A DNA stretch of 64,000 bases, from assembly GCF_963664735.1 (NCBI RefSeq), contig NZ_OY761553.1, positions 3,407,001 through 3,471,000 of the forward strand, given 5' to 3'. Every line of letters starts with the position of its first letter. Position 1 is the stretch's first letter. Positions 1 to 8,517 of the stretch are shown in pieces. The stretch comes from an uncultured Cohaesibacter sp. GTDB taxonomy: Bacteria > Pseudomonadota > Alphaproteobacteria > Rhizobiales > Cohaesibacteraceae. The notes under the pieces are model-generated. The model saw only the letters and a program-made list of their open reading frames with translations. It made no database searches and was not told the origin of the DNA. The position numbers and the translations under genes are program-made.

Positions 1-2
1 AT

Positions 3-257
3 TATGCAATCGTTGGAATTGGCGCCTACGAACCTCCTGCCATCATGGTGGAAGTGCACGCAACGCCGGAGGAAGGCATCGCCATTTCAAAAGCGGTTGG
101 TGCGAAAAAGGCTATCGGCATGCATTGGGGGACTATCATGCTTACGCCGGAAGATCCGTTCGAGGCACCAGAGCGTTTCCGACAGGCGGCGATTGATCAA
201 GGGTTCGGAGAAGAAAATGCCGTGATTCTGAAAATCGGCGAAACCCGTTCTTTGTAG
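3..257 (+). CDS. MBL-fold metallo-hydrolase, C-terminal fragment
   Basis: The last 84 codons of a gene that begins before the window. The visible protein reads YAIVGIGAYEPP, then a PEEG segment and a conserved HWGTIMLT block, then EDPFEAPERF. This matches the C-terminus of metallo-beta-lactamase-fold hydrolases of the NAPE-PLD/YhfI type, where the last metal-ligand histidine sits in an HxGT motif. The substrate cannot be told from this piece. It ends 264 bases before rplS, where most alphaproteobacteria carry trmD. The family call is fairly safe and the specific function is open. Confidence 0.7.
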   Translation, partial: YAIVGIGAYEPPAIMVEVHATPEEGIAISKAVGAKKAIGMHWGTIMLTPEDPFEAPERFRQAAIDQGFGEENAVILKIGETRSL

Positions 258-388
258 GAGGTTTGCACGTAATTGCCCGACAATATGGCTCGACAGGAGT
301 GAATCGACAAGTTGTAAGCTTGCCGCTCTGCATTTCGTGCTAAAAACCGCTGTTTTGAGTCACTTTTGGGGGTGACAAACGGTGTGGT

Positions 389-477
389 ATTGGGTATAGA
401 CCCCCAATCTGATTTCCAACAAGTACGGCGAAACGGGCCTTTGTGGCAAGTCGGGCATCAATGAGCCCAACGGGACT
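389..477 (+). promoter_or_regulatory. Structured leader upstream of rplS
   Basis: Two hairpins can be drawn between the MBL-fold gene and rplS. ATTGGG (389-394) pairs with CCCAAT (403-408). AGTCGGGC (449-456) pairs with GCCC (465-468) and, across a five-base bulge, GACT (474-477). Neither is followed by a T run, so they look like leader structure rather than a terminator. Control of L19 synthesis is inference only. Confidence 0.3.
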
Positions 478-521
478 GCTTAGGACGCTCTGGTCGTAGT
501 GATACAACAAGAGTGAACATC

Positions 522-980
522 ATGAATATCATTGAGCAGCTCGAACAAGAGCAAATGGCTGAAATCGCTGCAAAGCGTGAAATCCCTGAATTTTCTGTTG
601 GTGATACCGTTCGTGTGAACGTACGCGTGACCGAAGGTACTCGTACTCGTGTACAGGCCTACGAAGGCGTATGCATTGCCCGCACCGGTGGCGGCCTGAA
701 CGAAAGCTTCACTGTTCGCAAAATTTCTTATGGCGAAGGTGTTGAGCGTGTATTCCCAATCTATAGCCCGATGCTGGACAGCGTTGAAGTTGTTCGTCGT
801 GGTAAAGTGCGTCGTGCTAAACTCTACTATCTGCGTGATCGTCGCGGTAAGTCTGCTCGTATCGTTGAAGCAACCAACGCTCGCGCTCGCAAGCTCAATG
901 ATGTTGCCAAGGCAAAAGCTGCTGAAGAGCGCGCAGCCAAGAAGGCGAATGCTGCTGAAGCAAAGTCTGACGCTGAATAA
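522..980 (+). CDS. rplS: 50S ribosomal protein L19
   Basis: L19 lies at the interface of the two ribosomal subunits. The 152-residue product starts [11 protein letters not shown] and carries the family blocks [45 protein letters not shown] and [16 protein letters not shown]. The ATG at 522 fits the family N-terminus; an in-frame GTG at 513 would add three residues. From about residue 115 there is a Lys/Ala/Glu-rich tail, as in many alphaproteobacterial L19 proteins, which makes it longer than the roughly 115 residues of E. coli L19. The usual partners rpsP, rimM and trmD are not directly upstream. A terminator follows at 1012. Confidence 0.97.
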   Translation: MNIIEQLEQEQMAEIAAKREIPEFSVGDTVRVNVRVTEGTRTRVQAYEGVCIARTGGGLNESFTVRKISYGEGVERVFPIYSPMLDSVEVVRRGKVRRAKLYYLRDRRGKSARIVEATNARARKLNDVAKAKAAEERAAKKANAAEAKSDAE

Positions 981-1011
981 GCGCGACTGCCCAGCACTAT
1001 CGTTATCAAGA

Positions 1012-1042
1012 GCCCGGTACCGGTTTGGTGTCGGGCTTTTTT
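1012..1042 (+). terminator. Rho-independent terminator after rplS
   Basis: GCCCG (1012-1016) pairs with CGGGC (1032-1036) and is followed by six T residues. It starts 32 bases after the rplS stop, so rplS and leuC are probably separate transcripts. Confidence 0.8.
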
Positions 1043-1218
1043 GTATCTAAATTTCGTGAGATCGAAGAGATTCATTCGATTATTGCTTGACCTTGACCAC
1101 TGATCTATCGCAATACAATCACAATCCAAGTTTGGGCGTGTCAGGCACGACCGATCTGTCTTCTTGCTGAGAGGTCAGATAGCCCGCCCAATTTCACAAT
1201 CGTTTGTTAAGAGGACTG

Positions 1219-2634
1219 ATGACGAGCATGTCTGCACCTAAGACCCTTTATGACAAAATCTGGGATTCCCATGTGGCTGATCAACAGGAAGACGGCACAT
1301 GCCTTCTGTATATTGATCGCCATCTCGTTCATGAGGTCACCTCACCACAGGCTTTCGAAGGTTTGCGGATGGCTGGTCGCAAGGTTCGCGCACCTCAGCG
1401 CACGCTGGCCGTTGTTGATCATAACGTGCCGACGACAGACCGCTCCAAGGGCATCGACGATCCTCAGTCCAAGCTGCAGGTCGAAACCCTGGCTGCCAAT
1501 GCCGCCGAATTTGGCGTTGAATATTATGACGAGCTGGATAACCGTCAGGGTGTTGTTCACATCGTTGGTCCTGAACAGGGCTTTACCTTGCCGGGTATGA
1601 CCATCGTTTGCGGTGATTCTCACACCTCAACGCACGGTGCATTTGGCTCTTTGGCGCATGGTATCGGCACTTCCGAGGTTGAGCATGTGCTTGCGACCCA
1701 GACTCTGGTGCAGAAAAAAGCCAAGAATATGAAGGTTGAAGTCACCGGAAAGCTCGGTGAAGGCGTTACCGCGAAAGATATCGTTCTGGCCATTATCGGC
1801 AAGATTGGTACTGGTGGCGGTACCGGCCATGTTATTGAATTCTGTGGCGAAGCCATCCGTGATCTGTCCATGGAAGGTCGTATGACGATCTGCAATATGA
1901 CCATCGAAGGTGGCGCACGTGCAGGTTTGATCGCACCGGACGAAAAGACTTTCGAGTATATCAAGGGCCGTCCGAAAGCACCAAAAGGGGCTGATTGGGA
2001 TAAGGCGCTGGAATTCTGGAAAACCCTTTACACTGACGAAGGCGCGCATTTCGATACGGTTATTACGCTGGATGCAGCATCGCTGCCACCAATCGTTTCT
2101 TGGGGCACAAGCCCTGAGAACGTAACGACCATTGATGGTTCTACGCCGGATCCGGAAAAGATCGAGGATGAAAGCCGCCGTAACGCTGTCATTCGTGCGC
2201 TTGACTATATGGGCCTTAAACCGAACACCAAGATGACCGATGTTGCCATCGATCGCATCTTTATCGGTTCTTGCACCAATGGCCGCATCGAGGATCTGCG
2301 TGCTGCAGCGGATGTCTTCAAGGGCCGCAAGGTCAAGGAAGGCATTAATGCGATGATTGTTCCGGGCTCAGGTCTGGTTAAAGAGCAGGCTGAAGCAGAA
2401 GGTCTGGACAAGATCTTCATCGAAGCTGGCTGCGAATGGCGCGAGCCGGGCTGCTCGATGTGCTTGGCCATGAATGCTGACAAGCTTGCTCCGGGTGAGC
2501 GGTGCGCTTCGACATCCAACCGTAACTTTGAAGGCCGTCAGGGCTTCAAGGGTCGTACGCATCTTGTATCTCCGGCCATGGCTGCAGCAGCTGCTGTTGC
2601 TGGTCATTTTGTTGATGTGCGCGAACTGGACTGA
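1219..2634 (+). CDS. leuC: 3-isopropylmalate dehydratase large subunit
   Basis: LeuC, with LeuD, isomerises 2-isopropylmalate to 3-isopropylmalate in leucine synthesis, using a [4Fe-4S] cluster. The 471-residue protein begins near [14 protein letters not shown] and contains the aconitase-family block [20 protein letters not shown]. Cluster ligands are Cys352 (GSCTNGR) and Cys412 and Cys415 ([14 protein letters not shown]), all present. The ATG at 1219 follows AAGAGG at a good distance; ATG 1228 is the alternative. No leuD lies nearby; in Rhizobiales leuC and leuD are usually apart. A terminator follows at 2700. Confidence 0.97.
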   Translation: MTSMSAPKTLYDKIWDSHVADQQEDGTCLLYIDRHLVHEVTSPQAFEGLRMAGRKVRAPQRTLAVVDHNVPTTDRSKGIDDPQSKLQVETLAANAAEFGVEYYDELDNRQGVVHIVGPEQGFTLPGMTIVCGDSHTSTHGAFGSLAHGIGTSEVEHVLATQTLVQKKAKNMKVEVTGKLGEGVTAKDIVLAIIGKIGTGGGTGHVIEFCGEAIRDLSMEGRMTICNMTIEGGARAGLIAPDEKTFEYIKGRPKAPKGADWDKALEFWKTLYTDEGAHFDTVITLDAASLPPIVSWGTSPENVTTIDGSTPDPEKIEDESRRNAVIRALDYMGLKPNTKMTDVAIDRIFIGSCTNGRIEDLRAAADVFKGRKVKEGINAMIVPGSGLVKEQAEAEGLDKIFIEAGCEWREPGCSMCLAMNADKLAPGERCASTSNRNFEGRQGFKGRTHLVSPAMAAAAAVAGHFVDVRELD

Positions 2635-2699
2635 TCGGCGGCGGGCTGTTTAGGCCATTGCTGATAACAGGACTTTTGCACTGTTTTTATGGACGAAAG

Positions 2700-2726
2700 G
2701 CCGGGTCGCATGATCCGGCTTTTTTT
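2700..2726 (+). terminator. Rho-independent terminator after leuC
   Basis: GCCGG (2700-2704) pairs with CCGGC (2715-2719), followed by seven T residues. The remaining 185 bases up to the GNAT gene are AT-rich and presumably hold its promoter. Confidence 0.8.
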
Positions 2727-2911
2727 GTTCCTATGCTTTGGTCTGTTACGACTTGGATAAATGGGGAAGGTGCGGCACAATGCATTGAGTAATTTGACGC
2801 ACTAATTACGATAGAAATAGTCTAATGAATTGATTGCTACTGAATATAAGGTAAAAAGGACGTCGTCGTGTTTGCTGAAATTTAGTGGCCAGACGTGCTA
2901 CGGGAGTGAGA

Positions 2912-3379
2912 ATGAGCGAGTTTGTTACCAAGATACTGGAACTGGATGCCGCCCTTGAGCTGGCTCCATTGATTTCGGCCTATGCGCAAGAGCGCAAACG
3001 CGGGGCACCCCGTCAGCCGGATATGTTTTACGCTGAAACCCTTCTGACTGATCGTACGGCTGAAGTCATGGGGGCATATGTAGATGGAAAATTATGCGCC
3101 TTCTGCACTTTCTTTGATTTGCCTGAAACGATTTCCGGCAAACGCGTTGGTCATGTCGATATTCTCTATGTCGATTATGAAGCGCGCGGGATCGGGGTTA
3201 CCAAGGCTGTGATTGAAGCCCTGATCCAGATCGGTGAAGAGCGCAACTGGCTTGAACTGCAATGGAACGATCCAAATGATGTTCAGCAGGCTAAAATTGC
3301 GGAAATTTCCCACCTTACAACGACGACTTCTATTCGCCTGAGCATCGGTATTCATGAAGAGCATACCAAGGTGAAGTGA
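2912..3379 (+). CDS. GNAT family N-acetyltransferase, possibly frameshifted at its C-terminus
   Basis: A 155-residue GNAT-fold protein. The central part shows the family pattern: the strand GAYVDGKLCAFCTFFDLP, then VGHVDILYVDYEARGIGVTKAVIEAL, which carries the acetyl-CoA-binding loop (R-G-I-G-V), then WLELQWND. The acceptor is unknown. ATG 2912 follows GGGAG at normal spacing. The last 25 residues (after AKIAEI) are low-complexity and unlike a GNAT tail. Reading the same DNA from about 3306 in another frame gives PPYNDDFYSPEHRYS and a stop at 3355-3357, which looks more natural, so a one-base loss near 3303-3308 is possible. It stands alone between terminators. Confidence 0.75.
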   Translation: MSEFVTKILELDAALELAPLISAYAQERKRGAPRQPDMFYAETLLTDRTAEVMGAYVDGKLCAFCTFFDLPETISGKRVGHVDILYVDYEARGIGVTKAVIEALIQIGEERNWLELQWNDPNDVQQAKIAEISHLTTTTSIRLSIGIHEEHTKVK

Positions 3380-3410
3380 CCGCTTACCGGATTGTCTATT
3401 GATACAAGAA

Positions 3411-3443
3411 GGGCCCTCCGAAAATTTTTCGCAGGGCCCTTTT
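3411..3443. terminator. Bidirectional terminator between GNAT and EVE genes
   Basis: GGGCCCT (3411-3417) pairs with AGGGCCC (3433-3439), followed by TTTT on the plus strand. It sits between converging genes and can serve both, though the plus-strand T run is clearer. Confidence 0.7.
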
Positions 3444-3470
3444 GTTTTGTGTGTTTCTTAACCGTTCGTG

Positions 3471-3890
3471 TCAGCTTTCAACCCCAGCCATATTGCAGAC
3501 GATTTTCCATTCTTCGTCTGTAACGGGCTGCACGGAGAGGCGGGAATTGTTGACCAGAATCATATTGCCAAGATCGGGATGGTTCTTGCAATCTTCCAGC
3601 GTGACTGGCGTTTTGACAGGTTTAACAGCCTTGATATCGACGCATTCCCATTTGCCGGTATCATCTGTGGTGTCCGGGTGAGCTTCAGCGCAGACCTCCA
3701 CAATGCCGACAATGCGCTTTTCATTTACCGAGTGATAGAAAAAGCCTTTGTCGCCAAGTTTCATCTTGCGCATGTTGTTTCGTGCCTGATAGTTGCGCAC
3801 GCCGTCCCATTGTTCACCTTCCTCGCCTTTTGCCATTTGGTTATCCCAGCCCCAGGTGTTGGGCTCGGATTTGAAAAGCCAGTAAGCCAT
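3471..3890 (-). CDS. EVE domain-containing protein
   Basis: A 139-residue single-domain protein of the EVE family (PUA-like fold, related to YTH domains that read modified bases). It starts MAYWLFKSEPNTWGWD, continues with WDGVRNYQARNNMRKMKLGD and FYHSVNEKRIVGIVEV, and ends with LVNNSRLSVQPVTDEEW. These are the conserved signature blocks, and length is normal for stand-alone bacterial members. EVE proteins are thought to bind modified nucleic acid; the exact ligand here is not known. It is the last gene of a minus-strand run tsaD-gpsA-YciI-EVE, 33 bases after the YciI gene, an order common in Rhizobiales. Confidence 0.9.
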   Translation of the reverse strand: MAYWLFKSEPNTWGWDNQMAKGEEGEQWDGVRNYQARNNMRKMKLGDKGFFYHSVNEKRIVGIVEVCAEAHPDTTDDTGKWECVDIKAVKPVKTPVTLEDCKNHPDLGNMILVNNSRLSVQPVTDEEWKIVCNMAGVES

Positions 3891-3923
3891 GTGCCTCTCC
3901 GGTTGGTGTTGTTCGCCCTGCTG

Positions 3924-4208
3924 TTACTCTGGCTTGCCCAGAACCCATTTCCAAGGCTGGGAAGTTACAGATTCAAACAGACCTGCCTTGGCATAGGGGT
4001 CTTGAGCCAGAAATGCGTCGAGAGCGGCTTTGTCTTCCGCTTCGCAGATGAGGCAAGAACCAACCATTTCGCCGGCGTCATTGAGAAGCGGACCACCAAC
4101 CTGTAGCGTGGCAGCGTTTGCGCGGGCAAATGCCAGATGCTGTTCACGGTTGGCTTTGCGGATTTCCAGTGCGCCTTCCTTGTCTTTGCAGGTTACGATG
4201 TAATGCAT
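3924..4208 (-). CDS. YciI family protein
   Basis: A 94-residue protein of the YciI/YCII-related family (ferredoxin-like alpha/beta fold). It begins MHYIVTCKDKEGALEIRKAN and has the family pattern HLAFARANAATLQVGGPLLND followed by GSCLICEAEDKAALDAFLAQDPY and a C-terminal WKWVLG. The His in the HL(A)F segment and the Asp of the QDPY block are the conserved polar residues of the family. A role in small-molecule chemistry is assumed for the family but unproven here. It begins 13 bases after gpsA ends and is probably cotranscribed with it. Confidence 0.88.
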   Translation of the reverse strand: MHYIVTCKDKEGALEIRKANREQHLAFARANAATLQVGGPLLNDAGEMVGSCLICEAEDKAALDAFLAQDPYAKAGLFESVTSQPWKWVLGKPE

Positions 4209-4221
4209 GGAATTTCTCCTG

Positions 4222-5271
4222 TTATTGAATTTTTGGATTTGATTTAAACGGAATTTCGCTCTCTGCGCGCAGCGGGCGGCTCATTAGATTGGCGACGGCC
4301 TGATCAATGCTGTCTCTTTGCTCCAGAACATTGGCGACAGCCTCTGCGACAGGCAACTCGACACCGTGGCTACTTGCCAGTTCGCAAGCGACGCGGGCGC
4401 TGAAGGCACCTTCGGAGAGTTTTGCGCCCGGGGCCATGAGATCGGTTATGTCGCGGCCTTCGCCGAGGGCAAAGCCAAAGGCGAAATTGCGGCTTTGATG
4501 ATTGGAACAGGACAGAGCCACATCACCGAACCCTGAAAGACCCATTAGCGTGTCCGGTCGGGCGCCAAGCTTGATGGCCAGACGCTGGATTTCGGCAAAG
4601 CCGCGCGTCATGAGGGCGGCGTGGGCGCTCGCCCCCATTTTCTTGCCTAGAACGATGCCGCAGGCGATGGCGAGAATATTCTTGAGAGCGCCTCCGAGCT
4701 GGACACCAATCAGGTCAGTGCTGGCATAGGGGCGGAAGGATTGGCTCGAAAGGGTGGCGCAGAGCTTGTCTGCAAGAGGCAGAGACGGGGCTGCGATGGT
4801 AACCGCCGTCGGCAATCCTCGCGCCACGTCGGACGCAAAGGACGGGCCAGAGAGGATCGCTGGCGTTGCTTGCGGCAGATAGTCGGCCAGCACTTCACTC
4901 ATCATGCGCTGGGTGCCTTTTTCAAGGCCCTTTGCTGCCAGCACGACAGGTGTTCCCTTTTTGACATAAAGCCCGATGGCTTCGGCGACCGTTGCGGTGA
5001 GCTGGGCTGGCGCTACCAGCAAGATGCAATCGGCATCGGTTGCTTCGGTGATATCTGTTGTGGTCTGGAGCGGCTGGTCAAAGGTTATATCAGGCAGATA
5101 AGCGGACAGGGTGTGTCTGGAGCTGATCTCATCGAGATTATCCTGATTGCGACCCCACAACACAACATCGCGGCCTGCGCGGGCTGCATTGAGGGCCAGG
5201 GCGGTGCCCCATGCGCCTGCACCAAGCACCGAGACGCGTTGAAAGGCGGAAATCCCATTAGAATTGCTCAT
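4222..5271 (-). CDS. gpsA: Glycerol-3-phosphate dehydrogenase [NAD(P)+]
   Basis: GpsA reduces dihydroxyacetone phosphate to sn-glycerol-3-phosphate, the backbone for phospholipids, in the cytoplasm. The 349-residue protein has the N-terminal nucleotide-binding motif [12 protein letters not shown] (about residues 15-26), the LSGPSFA block, and the catalytic-lysine region [18 protein letters not shown]. The C-terminal [11 protein letters not shown] segment is also typical. Its start overlaps the end of tsaD by four bases (ATGA), so the two are translationally coupled. Confidence 0.96.
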   Translation of the reverse strand: MSNSNGISAFQRVSVLGAGAWGTALALNAARAGRDVVLWGRNQDNLDEISSRHTLSAYLPDITFDQPLQTTTDITEATDADCILLVAPAQLTATVAEAIGLYVKKGTPVVLAAKGLEKGTQRMMSEVLADYLPQATPAILSGPSFASDVARGLPTAVTIAAPSLPLADKLCATLSSQSFRPYASTDLIGVQLGGALKNILAIACGIVLGKKMGASAHAALMTRGFAEIQRLAIKLGARPDTLMGLSGFGDVALSCSNHQSRNFAFGFALGEGRDITDLMAPGAKLSEGAFSARVACELASSHGVELPVAEAVANVLEQRDSIDQAVANLMSRPLRAESEIPFKSNPKIQ

Positions 5272-6368
5272 GCTTTGGCTCCCTTTTTGCCTGCGCCAAT
5301 TTTGGCTTCCGCATTGCTGTCAAGTGGCCAGCGAGGGCGGGCCGGGGCTTCCAGAGGATCGGTCATTCCCAGCGCAAAGCGTTCCGCTCCGGCCCATGCG
5401 ATCATGACGCCATTGTCAGTGCAAAGTTTGATCGGTGGCGCCACCAGCTCCGCATCATGTTTGGACAATATGCTTTCCAGTGTGCTCCGGATCGCCTTGT
5501 TGGCAGCAACACCGCCGGCGACGATCAGCTGAGGTTTGGTCTGTTCGGGGAATCTCTTGCGGAATGAGAGCACAGCCTTTTCGATGCGATCTGACAGGAT
5601 GTCGCAAATGGCTGCCTGGAATGATGCACAAAGATCAAAAATATCCTGATCACTCAATGGCGCTATCTTTTCCGCTTCCCGCCGAACCGCGCTTTTCAGG
5701 CCGGAGAAGGAAAAATCATATCCCTCGCGTCCCTTCATGGAGCGGGGGAGAGCAAATCGCTTGCTGTCTCCCTTGGCGGCGGCTTTTTCAACTTCCGGAC
5801 CGCCAGGGTAGGGCAGGCCAAGCAACTTGGCCGTTTTGTCGAATGCCTCACCTAACGCGTCATCAATAGTGGTGCCCCAGCGCTCATAGTCTCCCACACC
5901 CTTGACAAGAAGAATTTGGCTGTGGCCGCCCGAGACCAGCAAAATCAGATGCGGGAACGGGGCGTTGTTTGTCAGTCTGGCGGTAAGTGCGTGACCTTCA
6001 AGATGGTTTACCGCGACAAGTGGCAGATTATGAGCTGCTGCAATGGCCTTGGCGCTCATGAAGCCGATCAATACGCCACCGATCAGTCCCGGCCCTGACG
6101 TGGCCGCGACCGCATCCAGCTGATTAAAGGAAAGGCCAGCCTCTGTCATGGCTCTCTTGATGATGCCATCGAGCGCTTCCACATGGGCGCGTGCTGCAAT
6201 TTCGGGTACGACACCGCCATAGGCAGCATGGTCTTCAATCTGGCTATAAACCACATTGGAGAGTATCTCGCCTTGAGCCCCTGTTGATTTTTCCGTTGAA
6301 TCATCAAATCGTCTAACGACCGCAGCGGCGGTTTCGTCACAACTTGTTTCTATGCCTAAAACGATCAT
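5268..6368 (-). CDS. tsaD: tRNA N6-threonylcarbamoyladenosine transferase subunit TsaD
   Basis: TsaD transfers the threonylcarbamoyl group from TC-AMP to A37 of ANN-decoding tRNAs, acting with TsaB and TsaE. The 366-residue protein starts [18 protein letters not shown], has the [14 protein letters not shown] block, the metal-binding histidines His122 and His126 in VNHLEGH, the ATP-fold block [10 protein letters not shown], and [12 protein letters not shown]. Length is normal. It leads a minus-strand run with gpsA and is divergent from hemC; the 180 bases between them must hold both promoters. Confidence 0.97.
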   Translation of the reverse strand: MIVLGIETSCDETAAAVVRRFDDSTEKSTGAQGEILSNVVYSQIEDHAAYGGVVPEIAARAHVEALDGIIKRAMTEAGLSFNQLDAVAATSGPGLIGGVLIGFMSAKAIAAAHNLPLVAVNHLEGHALTARLTNNAPFPHLILLVSGGHSQILLVKGVGDYERWGTTIDDALGEAFDKTAKLLGLPYPGGPEVEKAAAKGDSKRFALPRSMKGREGYDFSFSGLKSAVRREAEKIAPLSDQDIFDLCASFQAAICDILSDRIEKAVLSFRKRFPEQTKPQLIVAGGVAANKAIRSTLESILSKHDAELVAPPIKLCTDNGVMIAWAGAERFALGMTDPLEAPARPRWPLDSNAEAKIGAGKKGAKA

Positions 6369-6550
6369 TGCGCGGACTACTTCATTGCCTTTATTGTGCC
6401 TCTTGAAAAGGCTTTAGCAGCGATATGCCGCATGGCCTGACTTTTAGAGCAAACTAAGATATTTGGCATCCCCTTTTTTGGTCCTTTGAGGGCATTCGGT
6501 GTTGCACCAAGGGGCTATGGACCACCTAACAGAGCATGAAGGCCCGTTCG

Positions 6551-7492
6551 ATGCAATCCAAACTCATCAAAATTGGTACCCGAGGCAGTAAACTGGCTCT
6601 GGCTCAAGCCTATGAGACGCGTAACAGGTTGATGGCCAGTCACGGGTTAAAAGAAGATGATTTCGAGATTGTGGTCATCAAGACGACCGGCGACCGTATT
6701 CTGGACCGGCCGCTATCTGAAGCCGGGGGCAAAGGCCTCTTTACCAAAGAGATTGAGGATGCCTTGATTGACGGTCGGATCGATTTGGCGGTGCATTCGT
6801 CCAAGGATATGCCGACCTGGCTACCCGAAGGGTTGGAGCTGAGCTGTTTCTTGCCCAGAGAAGATGTGCGGGATGCCTTCATCTCACGTAAATACAAGTC
6901 TCTTGCCGAGATGCCTTCAGGCGCAGTGGTGGGAACTTCCTCTTTGCGTCGTCAGGCATTGGTCAAGAAACTAAGGCCGGATCTTGAGGTGATCACCTAT
7001 CGCGGCAATGTGCAGCGGCGGCTGGAGAAGCTGGATGAAGGGGTGGCCGATGCCACTCTGCTAGCCTGTGCCGGTTTGAAACGATTGGGCGATGAAGAGG
7101 TTATTACAGCACCGATCGAGGTGAAGGATTTTCTTCCCGCTGTGGGGCAGGGTGCCATCGCTATTGAATCTCGTATCGGTGACGAAACGATATCCGGATT
7201 GCTTGCTTCTATTCATCACGATGCGACGGCTAGGGCTCTTGCGTGTGAACGTGCCTTTCTGCGCGTGCTTGATGGATCATGCCGCACACCGATTGCTGGA
7301 TTGGCTAAAGTGAACGGGGATTGCCTAACTTTCTCGGGCCTTGTTCTGATGCCAGATGGCAGCGCCCATTTTGATATAGCAGCCGATGGGTCGGCCGATG
7401 ACGCCGAAGCCATTGGTGAGGATGCTGCCAAAAGGCTGAAGGACAAGGCGGGCGCCGACTTCTTTGCGGCGGTGCTGGCTGCTTGCCAGTAA
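6551..7492 (+). CDS. hemC: Hydroxymethylbilane synthase (porphobilinogen deaminase)
   Basis: HemC joins four porphobilinogens into hydroxymethylbilane in haem and corrin synthesis. It starts [20 protein letters not shown], and the catalytic region [12 protein letters not shown], the cofactor-binding arginines in [10 protein letters not shown] and [11 protein letters not shown], and [12 protein letters not shown] are all present. Cys244 in [11 protein letters not shown] carries the dipyrromethane cofactor. ATG 6551 has GAAGG eight bases upstream, which I prefer to ATG 6536 (five residues longer). First gene of hemC-hemD-mitofilin-hemY. Confidence 0.96.
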   Translation: MQSKLIKIGTRGSKLALAQAYETRNRLMASHGLKEDDFEIVVIKTTGDRILDRPLSEAGGKGLFTKEIEDALIDGRIDLAVHSSKDMPTWLPEGLELSCFLPREDVRDAFISRKYKSLAEMPSGAVVGTSSLRRQALVKKLRPDLEVITYRGNVQRRLEKLDEGVADATLLACAGLKRLGDEEVITAPIEVKDFLPAVGQGAIAIESRIGDETISGLLASIHHDATARALACERAFLRVLDGSCRTPIAGLAKVNGDCLTFSGLVLMPDGSAHFDIAADGSADDAEAIGEDAAKRLKDKAGADFFAAVLAACQ

Positions 7493-7528
7493 GGCGATGC
7501 TTCAGGTTGTTCAAGAAAGGAGACGCTG

Positions 7529-8242
7529 TTGAAAATTCTGGTCACAAGACCTGAAATTGATCAGCAACAGACTATTTCGGCTCTCGACAAGCTTGGGTTC
7601 GAGGGAATCTCGTCTCCTGTGATGGATATTGTGCCGCTGTCCTTTATCCTTCCCGATACCGATTGGCAGGCGCTTGTGGTGACGTCTCGCAATGGATTGC
7701 GCATGCTGTCTTCAGATGATGTCGGCCGGTTTCAGGATGTTCCCCTCTATTGCGTTGGGGAACGGACTGCAGAACTTGCGCGGCAATTGCGGTTCTCCAA
7801 CGTCGCGGTGGTAGCAGCTACAAGTGCAGCTTTGGCGGAGCAGCTTATCCGGCAACTTATCCCTCAGAGAGGTCCGGTGCTTTATCTGGCGGGAAAGATC
7901 CGGTCCGGTTCGGTGGACCGGGATCTGAAGGACCACGGCTTTTCTGTTTGTCTGCAAGAGGTCTATGAAATGAGGAAGCGTGCGCGCTTCAGCCAAGAAG
8001 CTTTTGAAGCGATCGTTTCGCACAATCTGCATGGTGTGCTGGTCTATTCAGCGAGAACCTGTCGCATTTTGCTTTCACTATTGGAGCAATATGGTCTTAG
8101 GGACCATCTGGACAATGTTATTTTCTATTGTCTTTCCCCAGCGGTTGCGCTTCCATTAAAGGGTTTGGGCTATCCTTTGGTTGTGGCTAAGTCACCAAAT
8201 GAGCGATCTTTGCTTGAATGCTTGGACAATGGCCATAACTAA
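7529..8242 (+). CDS. hemD: Uroporphyrinogen-III synthase
   Basis: HemD closes hydroxymethylbilane to uroporphyrinogen III with inversion of ring D. This enzyme is poorly conserved, so the call rests on the fold pattern and position: 237 residues, start MKILVTRPEIDQQQT, the W-Q-A-L-V-V-T-S-R-N-G block, YCVGERTA, and a second half with HGVLVYSARTCR and IFYCLSPAVA. The start is TTG at 7529 behind a strong AAAGGAG. It follows hemC by 36 bases, the standard alphaproteobacterial order. Confidence 0.92.
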   Translation: MKILVTRPEIDQQQTISALDKLGFEGISSPVMDIVPLSFILPDTDWQALVVTSRNGLRMLSSDDVGRFQDVPLYCVGERTAELARQLRFSNVAVVAATSAALAEQLIRQLIPQRGPVLYLAGKIRSGSVDRDLKDHGFSVCLQEVYEMRKRARFSQEAFEAIVSHNLHGVLVYSARTCRILLSLLEQYGLRDHLDNVIFYCLSPAVALPLKGLGYPLVVAKSPNERSLLECLDNGHN

Positions 8243-8517
8243 TTAATCTAATAGTGCTTATTTTTGATAGAGGCTATGTCGTAAAGAACCAAAGGACAAT
8301 AAAGTGCTTTACGAATTGTGGTTCATCTGGCCGCAAAATTGACATCAGGTCGCCTTAAGATGGTGTTGGGCACCAGTGCAAACACAGGGCTTCTGCTCTG
8401 GAAGGCCTAATGGCAATTGAATGCCATGTACGAGTTTATTGATTCTGGTCTGTTTCAAACCATGGCAGATCAAAGATGTGAAGTGATCGTCCCGTCTCGC
8501 GGGAATTGAGGAATGGT

